From the NCBI GenBank assembly GCA_013398955.1, contig VWPU01004037.1, positions 1 through 64,000 of the forward strand: DNA of 64,000 bases, in the 5' to 3' direction. The position numbers and the translations under genes were made by a program. Origin of the DNA: Callaeas wilsoni (lineage: Eukaryota; Chordata; Aves; Passeriformes; Callaeidae). The notes under the pieces are model-generated. The model was not told the DNA's origin. It searched no databases and worked only from the letters and a program-made list of their open reading frames with translations. Below, piece by piece: positions 1 through 11,500 of this stretch; position 1 is the first letter of the stretch, and each line of letters opens with the position of its first letter.

Positions 1-400
1 GGGGGGGCGCGGGCCGGCCCCGCCGCCCGCCCTCACCTGCGCGGGCTTGCCGGTGGCCTTGGCCAGCTGCTGGGTGAGGTCGCCCAACAGGCTGTCGGGC
101 ACGGCGTCCTTGCAGACATTGGTGTAGATGGCGAACATAGGCATGGTGGCGGCGGTGGGGTGGAGGGGCCGGCGATGGGAGCATGACCGAGCGGCGGGAC
201 CAACGCAGTGCAGCGGGGAAGCGTCAGCGGCGCTTTTAGTGCGCGGGGCCGCACCGGGCGTAAAGCGGCCCCGCCCGGCAGGGAGGGAGCGGAGGGAGCG
301 GGGCGGGGATACACGCACACAGCGGCTCCGCGCTTTGCAGCCACCGCTACGGCGTGTAGAGCCCTGCCGCGGCTGGTTCTCGACCAGAGGTCTCCCTCGC
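1..400 (-). promoter_or_regulatory. CpG-rich promoter region of MIF
   Basis: The first ~350 bases are very GC-rich with many CpG dinucleotides, unlike the AT-rich sequence that follows. They surround and precede (on the minus strand) the MIF start codon at 142-144, as expected for a CpG-island promoter of a broadly expressed gene. No convincing TATA box is seen at a fixed distance; the CTAAAAG-like stretch near 230-240 (minus strand) is the closest AT-rich element. The transcription start is not placed. Confidence 0.6.
37..144 (-). CDS. MIF: MIF exon 1, macrophage migration inhibitory factor (gene continues off the left edge)
   Basis: This is 108 nt coding for 36 residues starting [13 protein letters not shown] and ending GKPAQ, followed by a GTGAGG donor (minus strand, 31-36). 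MIF is a small secreted cytokine and cytosolic keto-enol tautomerase that works as a homotrimer. After Met removal, Pro1 (codon 2) is the catalytic base; codon 33 is the conserved Lys that contacts substrate. The 36-codon first exon ending after Ala-Gln is the standard MIF gene structure. Exons 2 and 3 must lie to the left of the window. The start is the ATG at 142-144 inside a CpG-rich promoter. The sequence is clearly MIF rather than the paralogue DDT, whose N-terminus begins PFLELDTN or similar. Confidence 0.92.
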
Positions 401-2846
401 TCCGCCGTTATTCTTTGGCTTTGTTGCTGCCACTGAACATTTTTTGAGGGCTTGTTGCAGGCTCCTTCCTGGAACGGAGTCCGGGCGCGCTGGGCAGCTC
501 ATACATAACCTGGTGTCAGCGCATGTGATACTGCCTCTGGAGCACTCCCGCTGGCTTCTGCAGGATCAGGGCCAGAGAGGGATATAGGCCTCAGCTTGGC
601 AGTTGCAAAAAGGAATACTTGCCCTTGCTCCGGGAATTTTTTTTCTTTTGCAAAATAAAGTAACGTTTGTGTCGGTTTTGCTTTAACTGTGTGCACAGCT
701 TTAGTTCCGTATAAGCAGAAACGTCTGCTGTGCTGGCATATGAATTATTCTCTAATGTATTTCAATGAAATTAAAAGTTACCTATTGCTCCTCAGCATCT
801 CTATTTTCACATCATATTTTTCTACTTGAAAAAGGCAGGAGTGGTTCTTGCTTTGCTTAGGAATGAGCTGGAGCGTGCCTGTTCGGAGGTGAGAGGCAGC
901 GGAGCCGAGCCGTGCGCTGGGCTGTGTGCTGTGATGCACGTAGGCTGCCAGGGCACCGCTCCCCGCCCTGGCTCTTGCCTATCCCGGCGGCGGCAGCGCT
1001 GCTCTGCTGCGCGAAATGAGTCACAGGAAGGCTAAAGAGGATCAGGCCTGGAGGCCTCTCCACGCAGACATTTCACACACAGCAATCGGGCGCTGCTGCT
1101 GCCGGAAAGCCTGACCATACGTACATGGTACATACGTGAACGCTCATAGCCCTGAATGAGGAGCGAGGGATGGTGTTACATGGGAATGCTTTGGAGTGAC
1201 ACAGGTTATAATGCTGAGAACTGGAGCAATTCCTTTTTAAGTGATTAACAGTGCTTAAGAACAGCGACTAAGCACTGATTAAGTTCCCTCCCTTTGGTAT
1301 CCTCACCTCCCTGCCGTTGCATAGTCCCACTTACTCCTCTCACCTTCCTGCCTCCCAGATTTGTTGCATGGAGGTAGGGTGGAAATTCTACCTGTACAGG
1401 GAGAAAAACTTGACAGCAATGTCAGCACTGGTGTGTTTGCTCTGTGGCCTGCCAGGCCCAGAGTGGCAGCCCCTGGCTATTCTGCTACACAATGCAGAGA
1501 CATCTGCAATTTCATTCTCTTTTGCCTCTCTGACTAAGAAAGAAGCTTTCACCAAAGCAGCTTCCGTTTGTTATTTGTTATCCCAACAATGCATTTTTGT
1601 AGGTTGAGGTGCAGGTCTGTGTTTAAAATTTGTAGCTGCAAAGCAAAACTGTGCTAGGGACAAAATGGGATGTTAACAATAGAGTTCAGGGGTGCGATGA
1701 GGTCTGCTCTTCCACAAAAAAGCCACAATGCACTTAACTATAGAATTTCAGGAAATATCTCTACTCAGTCTTTTATTTTACTTTGGAAGCAAATGATCTT
1801 ATCTGACCAAGGGCTTAAACAATAAATATTTGTATGCAAATCTTCCTGTCATAATTAATTCACCACTTCAGTCCCTAGGAATGGCTTCCTGTGGCTTGCT
1901 GTGCCTCTGCCTCGTTGTGAGCTGTGCTCTAATCTTCACTGTCACTACAAATTGTTCAATGGATGAAAAGGGGAGGGCACAAAAACGAACAGTGGGATTT
2001 TCCACTCACTCCCTCTGCCTATGCTGAGCTCTGGGAGACTCACAGCACAAGTTTTTCTGCTAATCGGCTAGATATTCCTGTAGTATTAGGCCTAAAGAGG
2101 GCTTGGACTGCAATCCATCCCTTTTAAATAAGAGGTTATCATGTCTCTCCTCCTTTTGAAGGGAAGTCCATACGAAACATTTATAGCCACATCCATTAAC
2201 TTAAATATATCTTGAAGCCAGGTCAAGATATATTTATCTCTTCTTGAAATTTGGCTCTTGGGCATGGACAGGGCAAAGGCAAAAGGAGTGTTCATCTTCA
2301 TACATGACTAAACTCTTTTTGAAAGAAAAGCTGCTGTTCATGGTATTTTGAGAAGGCGCTCTCCATCTCAACTGCAGGTCTTCCCAGAGTAACAAGAAGG
2401 TCTCAGTCCTAAAGTTTCTGCTGCATTTTTATTTAAACAGCAGGCAAGATGTTAAACAGCAGTGGGTAGCAGCAGCTAAGGCACCAATGCCTTTTGCATT
2501 TGGCAGATACCAGAAGGTGACTAGAACTGCAGTTCTCAAACCACGGTGAGGTTTCAGGAACAAGCTGTGACCACCCCAGAGCACCTCAAGCGAAGGTGGT
2601 GTTATTCCAGCCCACATTGAGAGGACTGATGTCGGAGAAGCTGACGCAGATTCTGGAAGGGAAGACGGGCACCGTTAGCAGCCGAGAGCAGAGCGCTGCA
2701 GGCTGGCCAGGGTGCTCCTGCACCAGGACACAGCCACCCTGCTCTCTCCGCATGGGCTTTGTCCTTCTCAGGCCTCACACTCCCTTCCTCCTCCCCTTTT
2801 GGCCTCATCCACTTGCATTCTGGAGTTCCTAGTGATTAAGTTATTG
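400..2846. other. Intergenic stretch upstream of MIF
   Basis: About 2.4 kb with no exon I can support on either strand. A second GC-richer patch lies near 880-1030. The short open frames here have no recognisable protein sequence and no paired splice signals. Nothing else was recognised. Confidence 0.5.
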
Positions 2847-2852
2847 TGTCTG

Positions 2853-3194
2853 TGTGGGCTTCCAAGCAGGGGTTCAGAGATGCAGTGAGGCAGGAGTGCA
2901 GAGCGAGGAATGAATTATTTATTAAATTTACAATACCATTTATATATTCTAGTTCCATAAAGCAATTGAACAGTGCTCACACTTCTCTTAGGGTGATTGG
3001 TCAAAGTCTCAGACACCCACTTAGAAATGTGTTTTCCTAATATAATGTACACAAGGTCAGAAGATACCAGATATGAATGCTATTTACAAAAACCCTATCT
3101 ATTGTTTACGTAGCTTACACAGCAAAGGAAAAGTTCTCACAGAATGAACGCAAGAAGAGAAAATTTCCCTGCTAACAGCATTTCAGCATCCACA
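2853..3194 (-). mobile_element. Solo LTR of an avian endogenous retrovirus, copy 1
   Basis: A 342-bp element that is nearly identical, in inverted orientation, to 14347-14688. Read on the minus strand it starts TGTGGATG and ends CCCACA, giving the TG...CA ends and a short TGTGG/CCACA inverted repeat typical of LTRs. It is flanked on both sides by the 6-bp direct repeat TGTCTG (2847-2852 and 3195-3200), a target-site duplication. A polyadenylation signal AATAAA (minus strand, 2918-2923) follows a TATA-like stretch. No internal retroviral genes are present, so it is a solo LTR left by recombination. The 6-bp duplication suits alpha/beta-type (class II) elements. It ends 187 bp downstream of the MIF-family stop codon, in the same orientation. 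Confidence 0.88.
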
Positions 3195-3380
3195 TGTCTG
3201 TACCTGGTCTTTTGCCCATGTTATCTGAGGGTGCATACAGTGCCTGAACCGACATCATTTTAACCAAGGAATTCTGCAGCTTCTGGACATCAGCATTGCA
3301 GATCATGCAATTGCTCTTTTCTTCTTTTTAGCTGAGGAGTTGCTCAATTGACTTGGCATTTGGCCTCTTCAATCAGCACA

Positions 3381-6168
3381 TTAATAGAGAACACCAAAGG
3401 ACCAGCCTGGGATGAACAGTTTTAAACCATCTGTGGAAAGTCGTGCCAGACAAGTTGCTGTATGAGCTGGTATTTTCAGCTGTTTGTTCAGCAAGTCACA
3501 AAGCAATTTGGAGTAGACCTTGTTCTCCTGCTCCCCTATCTTTCCAATGCTGTAGAGAAAACGCATAGCACAAGGGTCTGTGGAGCCACCAAAGGACATC
3601 ACCTGATCAGGAGAGATCTGTATTGCTAGGTACTGTTGGAAGAAGAAAATGAATGTTATTTTCTTCACCATATTAAGAAAAGTTTTGACGATCCAGGAAG
3701 GCATTTATGTACCCAAACTGCAGTGAAAATAAGTGCACATTTTTCATAATCAGGGCTTTCATTTGTTGACATCTTACTGTCTAGATTTGCATTCTACTCT
3801 AAGATATTCACTGCTGTGTCAAAGGCCAGTACAAAGACTCCACAGTATTTAGGCTTCCTAGTCCAGGTGCTCCAGGAGCTCAGTGACCTTTAATACCTCC
3901 AGCACCTCCTCCGAGCCACCAGGCCCTCCCTGCCTGTGTGGGAAGGTCAGGGGCAAGGGGGGTGTGCGGTTGCACTGCTGCCGCATTGCGTTCCAGAGAG
4001 ATTTCGCACCTCACTGCCTCCTGCTGCAGTCTTCCCTGCTGAGGTAAATGTGAACTGACACAGCAGAGGTCTAAATCAACATCCCCCTCATTAAACAAAA
4101 TACAGCCTAATCCTGCTTTTGTTCTTGATATCAGGAAAAATAGAAGAAAGTATCTATGTTAATATTAATGACCAGCCTGCGATTTTCCCTGCTGCTAATA
4201 CACAGTGTCAGATCCACACACTGGGGAATCTAGGGATCAGTTCCTTTGGCATTCATCTGGCTTCTGTGCTGCTCTTACCCACGTTTATTAGCAGCGCATC
4301 GTTGGAACTCGGCAGCAATTTACCCTCTTGGTAAAACAAGCTAGCCTGAGTACCAGGAGTTGGCTGGGTAATTAGTCTTGGCCATCATTTCCACTTTGTT
4401 TGGGTGTAAGGTGCATCAGACCACAGCAGTACAGGATAAGCCAAGGAGATCCTGCTGAGGTACCACTTGCTTGGCCCCGTTCTCCCCTGTCTGGACACCA
4501 TGTGCTCTCGACTTTATGCCAAGTGTAGGTACCTCCATGCCTTCAACATCTACCCGGGAAGCAGGTTATCGCTATTAAAAGGAAAATCAAGTTGAAGCCT
4601 TAATCAGCATTCTTTTCTTCTTAGAGCGGTTTGAAAATATTTGAAACAGTTCTTCCAGTAGGAAAAAAACCGTATTTGATTAAAAATCAGTCTTTTTCCC
4701 AAATGGTACAGTTTCCTTTGAGAGGAAAGCTCTGCATTCCAACCCACCCTAATCCTTTCCTTCTTTCTGTGTTATAAACTAAGAGACTCTTCCTTTCCTA
4801 TTGCCTCCTTTGTCACGAAGAGCTTGTATGTCCCCTTCAGAAAAATGTCTTTGTTATTCCCTGTATATTTCTAAGTCCCATTACTTATCCCTTCCACACA
4901 GCTGCACAAACCTGTTCCAGCTGCATCCCAGTCCTGGCCTCTAGCTTTATATTCAGAAGCTGTTATGCAAGAACCACCAGCTGACACACCCCCTGCCCCC
5001 CTAACAGCAAGTACTTGTTTGCTAGACTGATAAAAATTGGCTTTTTTTAAAAGGGGGATAGAACATATCAGTTTTACTTAAGAATTTGATGTGTTCAGGT
5101 GTCCCAGTGCATAGAGAAAGGTTTGCTGGGGAGCCCTCAGAGTCCTTTCTGTAGGCACCAAAACTTCGTTCTTTCTACAGTTTCAAAGCATCCCTCTCAA
5201 AATAAAATAAACATTTTCTGAAAATGGGCTAGTGAATATGCAGAAAGGGTGCTTAAGCAAGCTGCTACAGATCCGTAGCCAATTCACTGAAGTTACTGCT
5301 GCTACAGCAACTGAGGGATACCTCATGTTATGAGGTTTACAGCTCTGTGGAGAAGTTTTCTTTGGTTTTTCATCTTCCACAATCTTCAGTAAGCAACTGA
5401 TACAGTGACTCGTGACCAGTCAATATTGAGAAAATAATAGCCTTATAAATCTTTGTAAGACCCTTAATACCAGTATTTCAGGACTTTGCCTCAGTAGCAA
5501 CTGCCATATGTTTTGGCAGGTAAAACCCCTCCAGTCTGGTGGTGAAACGAGCAGACAGCTTTTGCTCTGGTATTTTGACTACAAATAGCAGGATGCCACA
5601 CAGATATTTTTGCCAAATGTCCAAGCAAGCTGAATAAATAATTTTTTTACTTCTACTGTGACCACTAGGCTGCAGGCAATCTGGTGGCAAATAACAGGCA
5701 CTTACTCAACAAGACTCAGCAAGGAAGCTGAGGGTGAGGTTTGCTTTTCAGTCAGCCAGATTCTTGAGAGGTGTTCACAGAGATACCCGTGCACACACAC
5801 CCACGTACATCCAGTCTTCACGTACACAGATAACTGCATGGAGCATCACCCTACCAAAGCCAGCGTGAAAGCCTCAGTGTTTTGAAACCTCAATAAAACT
5901 AAGTTACAGCAAACGAGTATTTGATATTCTCCCAGAGAGAAGACTGCAAATACTGATGAGTCATTAGCTGTATCGGTTTGTCGAGGCTGTCACTCAGAAA
6001 CAGCTCATTGCATAGGCACAGCTGACTAAAGAAGGAAAACATTTCAGCAAATGGACTTACTTGTGCTGGTTTGCCCAATGCTTTTGATAATTGTCGGGTG
6101 AGCTCCCCTGCAAAAGATTCTGGAACTTTATCCTTGCTTATATTTGTGTTAACAATGAATTTAGGCAT
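3381..6168 (-). CDS. MIF-family gene (MIF-like) with altered C-terminus; possibly a pseudogene
   Basis: Two coding exons: 6061-6168 (36 codons, [13 protein letters not shown]...GKPAQ, donor GTAAGT) and 3381-3632 (acceptor CAG, then [10 protein letters not shown]). The product would be 119 residues against 115 for MIF. Residues 1-92 align without gaps to MIF, keeping Pro2, Lys33 and Ile65 of the tautomerase site. Cys57 is kept but the CXXC motif is broken (CAMR). After ...QLKIPA (residue 92) the expected exon-2 donor is absent; the frame runs 27 residues into unrelated sequence ending in FGVLY and a stop. The usual third exon, with the conserved Tyr and Asn of the active site, was not found. 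The intron is 2.4 kb, large for this family. It may be a decayed MIF duplicate or a gene with a new tail. Start chosen by exact match to the MIF exon-1 pattern. Confidence 0.7.
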
Positions 6169-8460
6169 CTTTGGATCACCAGCAGGTTTTTTTTCAGCTC
6201 ACCTTGTTGTCAGCTTTATTTCTAACTCACCCACAAGCTGGCTCAGCCCACTGTGCCAGTAAGCACCTCAGGAGCCTCTAAATAGTCAGTGATACCTTCA
6301 GCAGGTGCATGGAGAGGGTGGGAGTGTCTCAGGAGAGGTGAGGCTGAGTGAGCCATCTGCAGACTGCTAACACAGACAGCCAATGCACCCTCCTGGGGGA
6401 GATCCTGGCTTTTGCGTTCTGGAAACCAAAGCATCCAAAATGACACTTCATATTTGGATACAGCCCCATTATGAAACCAGGGAGAAAGCAAGGGTTTCAG
6501 AGACTGAGTGTAGGTTGTAATGAACCTCTTTATGCAAGTCTAGTAATTTTTTTAAAAAATTGAATGGATGATTCAGTTGCAAGGTCTGAAACTCTCTCTG
6601 TGGAACAGACGATAACAGAAAAACCCCAGTGACACGTGTTCTGCAGACCTTTCCTGAATCATGACTAAGTCATGACCAAGATGCCTTAAAATCAGAGTCT
6701 TGATTTTCCACTGTGGTGAGCACTGGATTCTACATGCTCAGAGCAGGCTTGTTTTCAACTTGCTCCTTTGTTGTGCAAATAGTTCCATAACAGTCATAAC
6801 TCCTGAGAGATAGGAAATCCACAGGGTTTCTGACATGAGCAGCTTTTATCCAGAGTGGAGGGGGTGTGTGGCAGGGCTGGGGTCACTTCTCACTGCTGCC
6901 TAGAAGAGCCTTACATGAGAGAAGTGATTTAGAGGGATCATACAGCATTTGTTAGGGGGTGTTCACAGTGAGGCGTGTGGGGAAAGCAGGCTGAAAATGC
7001 AGATGGGGATAAAATAAATGGTTTGACCATCTCTCCATATTAAAAGTGATGGGTGTCTTTAAGCCCAGTAGTTTCTGACTTAAGAGCTTTTCTACACCTT
7101 CCATTTTCTCCAGGCAGCAGAAAAGAGGGAGAGCTTTCTATAGCTCGCACTAAAAGCTCATATTGAATGCTGTAATTGAAGAAAATGCTTTTAAATGGTG
7201 AAAAATTCTGTATGAACCTGCTGAAGTGGGTAGTGTTCAAAGTCAGGTTGACTGGGCCCTGAGCCCAGGTGCCATCCCTGCCCATGGCATGGGGGTGGAA
7301 CGAGGTTATCTTTAAGGTCCCTTCCAACCCAATCCATTCTGTGACTGTGCAGTGTATGTTGATTTTATGTTCGTTCCTTCACTGTAGCACCCTTGCTGTA
7401 AAAAGTCACCAAATAAAAAGTCAGAAGATGAAATTACTGTGTCAGTGTTCATTAACAGCCCACATTTGTGGATTGTGTTTCCTGTATGCATTTTGAAAAT
7501 AATGAAAACCCTAAAACAACCCAGAAATAAAATCTGGTTTACAAAAAGCCTTTTCAGGGTATGTTTCCTAAGCCAAAGTGTTAAAAACAAACCCAAGTGA
7601 CACCTCCATCTGTAAGGAGAGGAGCTGTAATTTGTAATATTGATTCATTTTTTCTCCAGTGGTTAGAGGAAAGCAGGTGGCATGATCCAAAGTGTTTAGT
7701 TACAAGCCATCCTATACTTGTTATTGGTCACTTGGAAAAACTTAGACTATTTCCAATGAACTTCACAACCTATTTTTACTGCTGGGTACAATAATCAGTC
7801 GTTATTCCCAGCTTGCTTACATAACAAGAAAAACATTTCCAAAACAAACTCTTTCTTCTGTGAAAACATCTGATGTAATTCCCAGAAGCTGATGCACCAG
7901 ATTGGAAGTCAGTTCCTTAGGCATCAGAGATGCTCTCCAGACTCTGCTTTACTTTATAGCAGCCATTTTACTACTTTTGCATGCAAGAACATCTCTGTTT
8001 GGTAGGTCCTTCTCCCTGCCTGGAGTTACTAGGATGTTTTCCACTGAGATTTCCATTACATCTCCAGGATTGTTGCACAGCAAATTTCTCTTTCAATATT
8101 TTTTTCTGTTATCATGCTGAAACCTGTTTTCCAAATTTGAGGTGTTAAGTTTTTAGTCTTTATCTGCTCAGGTCACCCTAAACCATGCATTTAGCTTTTC
8201 CTCTGCGTGCCTGGCAGCCAAATGCTTTAGACTTCTGTGTTTCCCCAGCCTCATGACTGCTGGTCATTGAGCCTTCTTAATCATTCTTTACCTTGGTTTG
8301 TCTTCTTAAAGGATTTCCCTTGGTCTTTTGTATTTCTGATACTCTTCTCTGAGCTGTTTGCCAGCAGGTTCCTGCTTATGAGGTACTTAGTGGTACTCTA
8401 GAAAAATGAGTTTCTTATCTATCTTAAAAAAGAAAAAAAAAAACGAGACAGAAGAGCTTG
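6169..8460. other. Intergenic stretch between the MIF-like gene and SLC2A11-like gene A
   Basis: About 2.3 kb with no exon recognised on either strand. It contains the CR1 fragment listed separately at 7225-7345. Nothing else was identified. Confidence 0.5.
7225..7345 (+). mobile_element. CR1 LINE 3'-end fragment
   Basis: The stretch ends in the typical avian CR1 tail: a 'ctttaaggtcccttccaacc' core followed by an 'attctgtga'-type short terminal repeat. It is a short, 5'-truncated copy as is usual for CR1. The left limit is approximate, because the region before it is too diverged to judge by eye. Confidence 0.7.
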
Positions 8461-8469
8461 CAGTCTGTT

Positions 8470-8475
8470 TTTATT
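8470..8475 (-). terminator. Candidate polyadenylation signal of gene A
   Basis: AATAAA on the minus strand, 73 bases after the stop codon of SLC2A11-like gene A. It is the first canonical signal in the 3' direction, so it would give a short 3' UTR. Confidence 0.45.
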
Positions 8476-8547
8476 GTTTCCTTTTTAGGTCTGTTGCAAC
8501 ATTATTTCCCGTCTTTTCTGAGAGATGCAAATTTCTTCTCTAAACAT

Positions 8548-11500
8548 TCAGAGCTTGGTGCAAGACAAATGTTCCTTAGGAAAGTTATTTTCAGTGACAG
8601 AGGTTTCTTTTTTCCCAAAGTTCAGCTTGTTGAATTCTGCCTGTATTTCCATGATTGACTTTCCCTTGGTCTCAGGAAGATACAGGTAGATGAAAATTGC
8701 TGATAAAGCAAGGATTCCCAAAAAGATAAGGAAGCAGAAGGGTCCAAGGTTATCCTGCAAGCAGAAATGCAAGACAAAGTGAGGAAAATAAGAAACTCAT
8801 TTCTATTTCCCTGCCCTTTAGTGCAAGCCTGTGCCTTAGAAGTTCAAGTTCAAAGGTGTGCTCAATACACAATCCAGGACAGGTGTCAAACCAGGAGTTT
8901 CCACTGGCCATGTTTGATCTGAGTCCAGTTGCTGCTCCTCTGACAGGCCTGGGCAATTTCTGAGCAGGTTTGGTACTAGGACAGAGCACTAAGCTTTGCA
9001 TGTCATTGCAATTTATTGCTATTATTTTGCCCCTTGCCTGCACTCAGAAATAGATTAGCCTGGAAAGAGGGATCCTGTTGGAGTCACTTACAACAATTAC
9101 TGGAAAAATCATCCCAAGTACGAACAGTCCCATCCAGTTGATGCAGCCAACAAGCAGAAAGGCTGAAGGTCTGTATGACTGGCTGAAGATTTCAACCATC
9201 ACAGTTATAGTGGCTCCAGCTGAAAAAGCAAAGCCAAACACACACCAGCTTTATGTTTCCTTGCTTCTGCTGAAGCTCCTCCCAATGGCAGTGCCAGAGG
9301 TGACAGACAGACAGATAGGTGACCTGTTGATAGGTGGCCTCTGCTCTGAGGGTGAAAGACCTTGATCCCAGAAATGGAATACAGCAGTCAATTTAGGTTC
9401 CTCTTGTATGTACTGGAATCCTTTATCTGTTGTCAGTGGATCTGTGCAGTTCCATATTGCACCGGTAGTTGTTAGTGGTGCAGTGGTTTATAAAACCAGC
9501 TTCCCTTTTGGCTCCTGCGGCCACTTCCACCTGGACCATGTTGGTAGGCATAAGCTTAACTTGTTAGGTTATTGAAGATGATTACTATAACTATACCTGG
9601 CAATGCCTAGAATACTGTTTTTAGCTGAGTAATTTAAAAATTGTTTTGAAATTTCTATCTCACACCCTCTGGAGAAGATGACACTGTGTTTTAAATTGTT
9701 TAGATCATGTGATCAGCAATAAAATTAGAGGTGTCTGTATCCTTTTCCTGTCTCCCATTTGTATGTGTCTGCCCTTCCCTCCTTAGTTTCCAGAACTTTT
9801 TAGCAAGGCGCTAGTCTGTTCTTCTGCCAGTTGTGTCGCCAACCAATACAATACAAAATTTCCTCCCAGCATAACCCCTGATGTACTCACATGGTCCAAT
9901 TCCATAGCAGAAAACGAACAGAAAGATCAAGATAACGCTGAAGTAATGCATCCAGAAAAACCGATGCTAAAAGTGAGAAACCAGTGATATGAAACCGTTA
10001 GACACACGACGGGATAGCAGAGCTCTGTACTTTCTGCCACTGGCTTAAGATTTTATGCATATCCTGCAGGCTGAGGCGTGGAGGGTGGGCTGGTGCCAGA
10101 AGGCCTCTGCCTCTTTACCTGCAGGGACAGGGTCATGGTGAGCAGCGCCAGCACAGAGCACATCAGCGTGTATCCGCCCCAGAGCAGCACCTTCCGCCCA
10201 AACCGGTCTATAAGGGTGCTCTGAAAAGCGGAAAACATGGGTCGTAAATCCCAGTTCTCAAAGGAAGTCATTCCTCCTCTCTCCATGTATTCATTGCAGA
10301 AGACTTGTCTAAATAATAGCCATAAATCAATGTCATTTGAGAGTCTCTTAGTTCCTAATGAATTTGATTCGTTTCTTCAAAATGAATTCATTATTAATTA
10401 AGCTGTGTTTATTAGTCAATCCTAAGATGTTATTAGACAGTTCCCTCTCTTGCATGCTGGCATTTGTCACATTGTGCACACCTACATACACATATCTAAT
10501 CCAGAACATTGGAAAATTATTTTGCAGAAAAACAGTGAGTCTAAAGACATACACTCATGTAAATAATTTGGGAAAAAATCTTTGTATCCTGCATGTGGTT
10601 TTGCAGAAGCAGGAAGATGTGGCTTAGGTTATGCAAAATTTCTCTGAGTCCAGTTATAAGAGAGGAAAAGCACAGTTGTTGACCACATTTAATTTTTCCT
10701 TCAAACTCAAATCCGAAAAGACTTACACACAGTATAGAGGATAAGCACTCACACAACCCAACTCCCAGGGACACGTAAGGGATAAGGTATTCTTCAAACT
10801 TGGCTGTGTGGAATACTTCAAAAGAATAGAAGTATACCTGAAAAATGCAAAGAGGAAATGACCCTGTGTAAAAAAGTGTTTCATTTGAGATACAGTTCTG
10901 AGCTGTTTAATAACATTGACTTTGAGGGGTTTGTACTGCTGCCTAGCGTTGTCTCTTCTTGTGGGGGTAAAGAGAGCACTCAACTGCATTGATTCCACAG
11001 AGCTGCGGCGTGGTCATGACAGTCATCAGAATGTAAAGCTGCCAGCGCAAAGATCGCTCTTTTATCACCTCTAGGACACGCAAGGCTTTGGTGCTCGCCA
11101 TTGCACCCTTCTCCTTCATAATGTCATCAATTTCTGCTTGGTGGTCTCCTTCCCCCCAGAGCTTCCTGATGGCTGTGGGGGAGAAAGAGGAAAGTGGATT
11201 ATTCTACCGGGATAGCTCCATCAGGAGTGGTTGCTTTAAAGCCCTTAGTCTGCCTGTCCATTGGAGCAGGTGCTGCTGCTGCTTCTGCCATCTGGTTGTT
11301 GTAGGGGCAGTGGGCAATTTGAAGGGTTTTGTCTCTCTGGTTGTCAGTATAGCACACCTTTCTAATGTGGAGTTTACTTATCTGTAAACACAGTAAACAT
11401 CTAAGTACATTTTATTTAATAATACAAAAGAGGACAGCTGCGTGAACCATTTCCTTTAAAGAAATAAAGCAGTGCCCAGCGAGGTGGGAGATGTTAGGTG

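Noticed and set aside
2846..3040. Open frame also found at 14501-14689 with nearly the same protein
   Set aside because: The shared frame lies inside the two solo LTRs; it is non-coding LTR sequence, not a conserved gene.
3381..6168. DDT (D-dopachrome tautomerase)
   Set aside because: The N-terminus and exon 2 follow MIF ([21 protein letters not shown]) rather than DDT.
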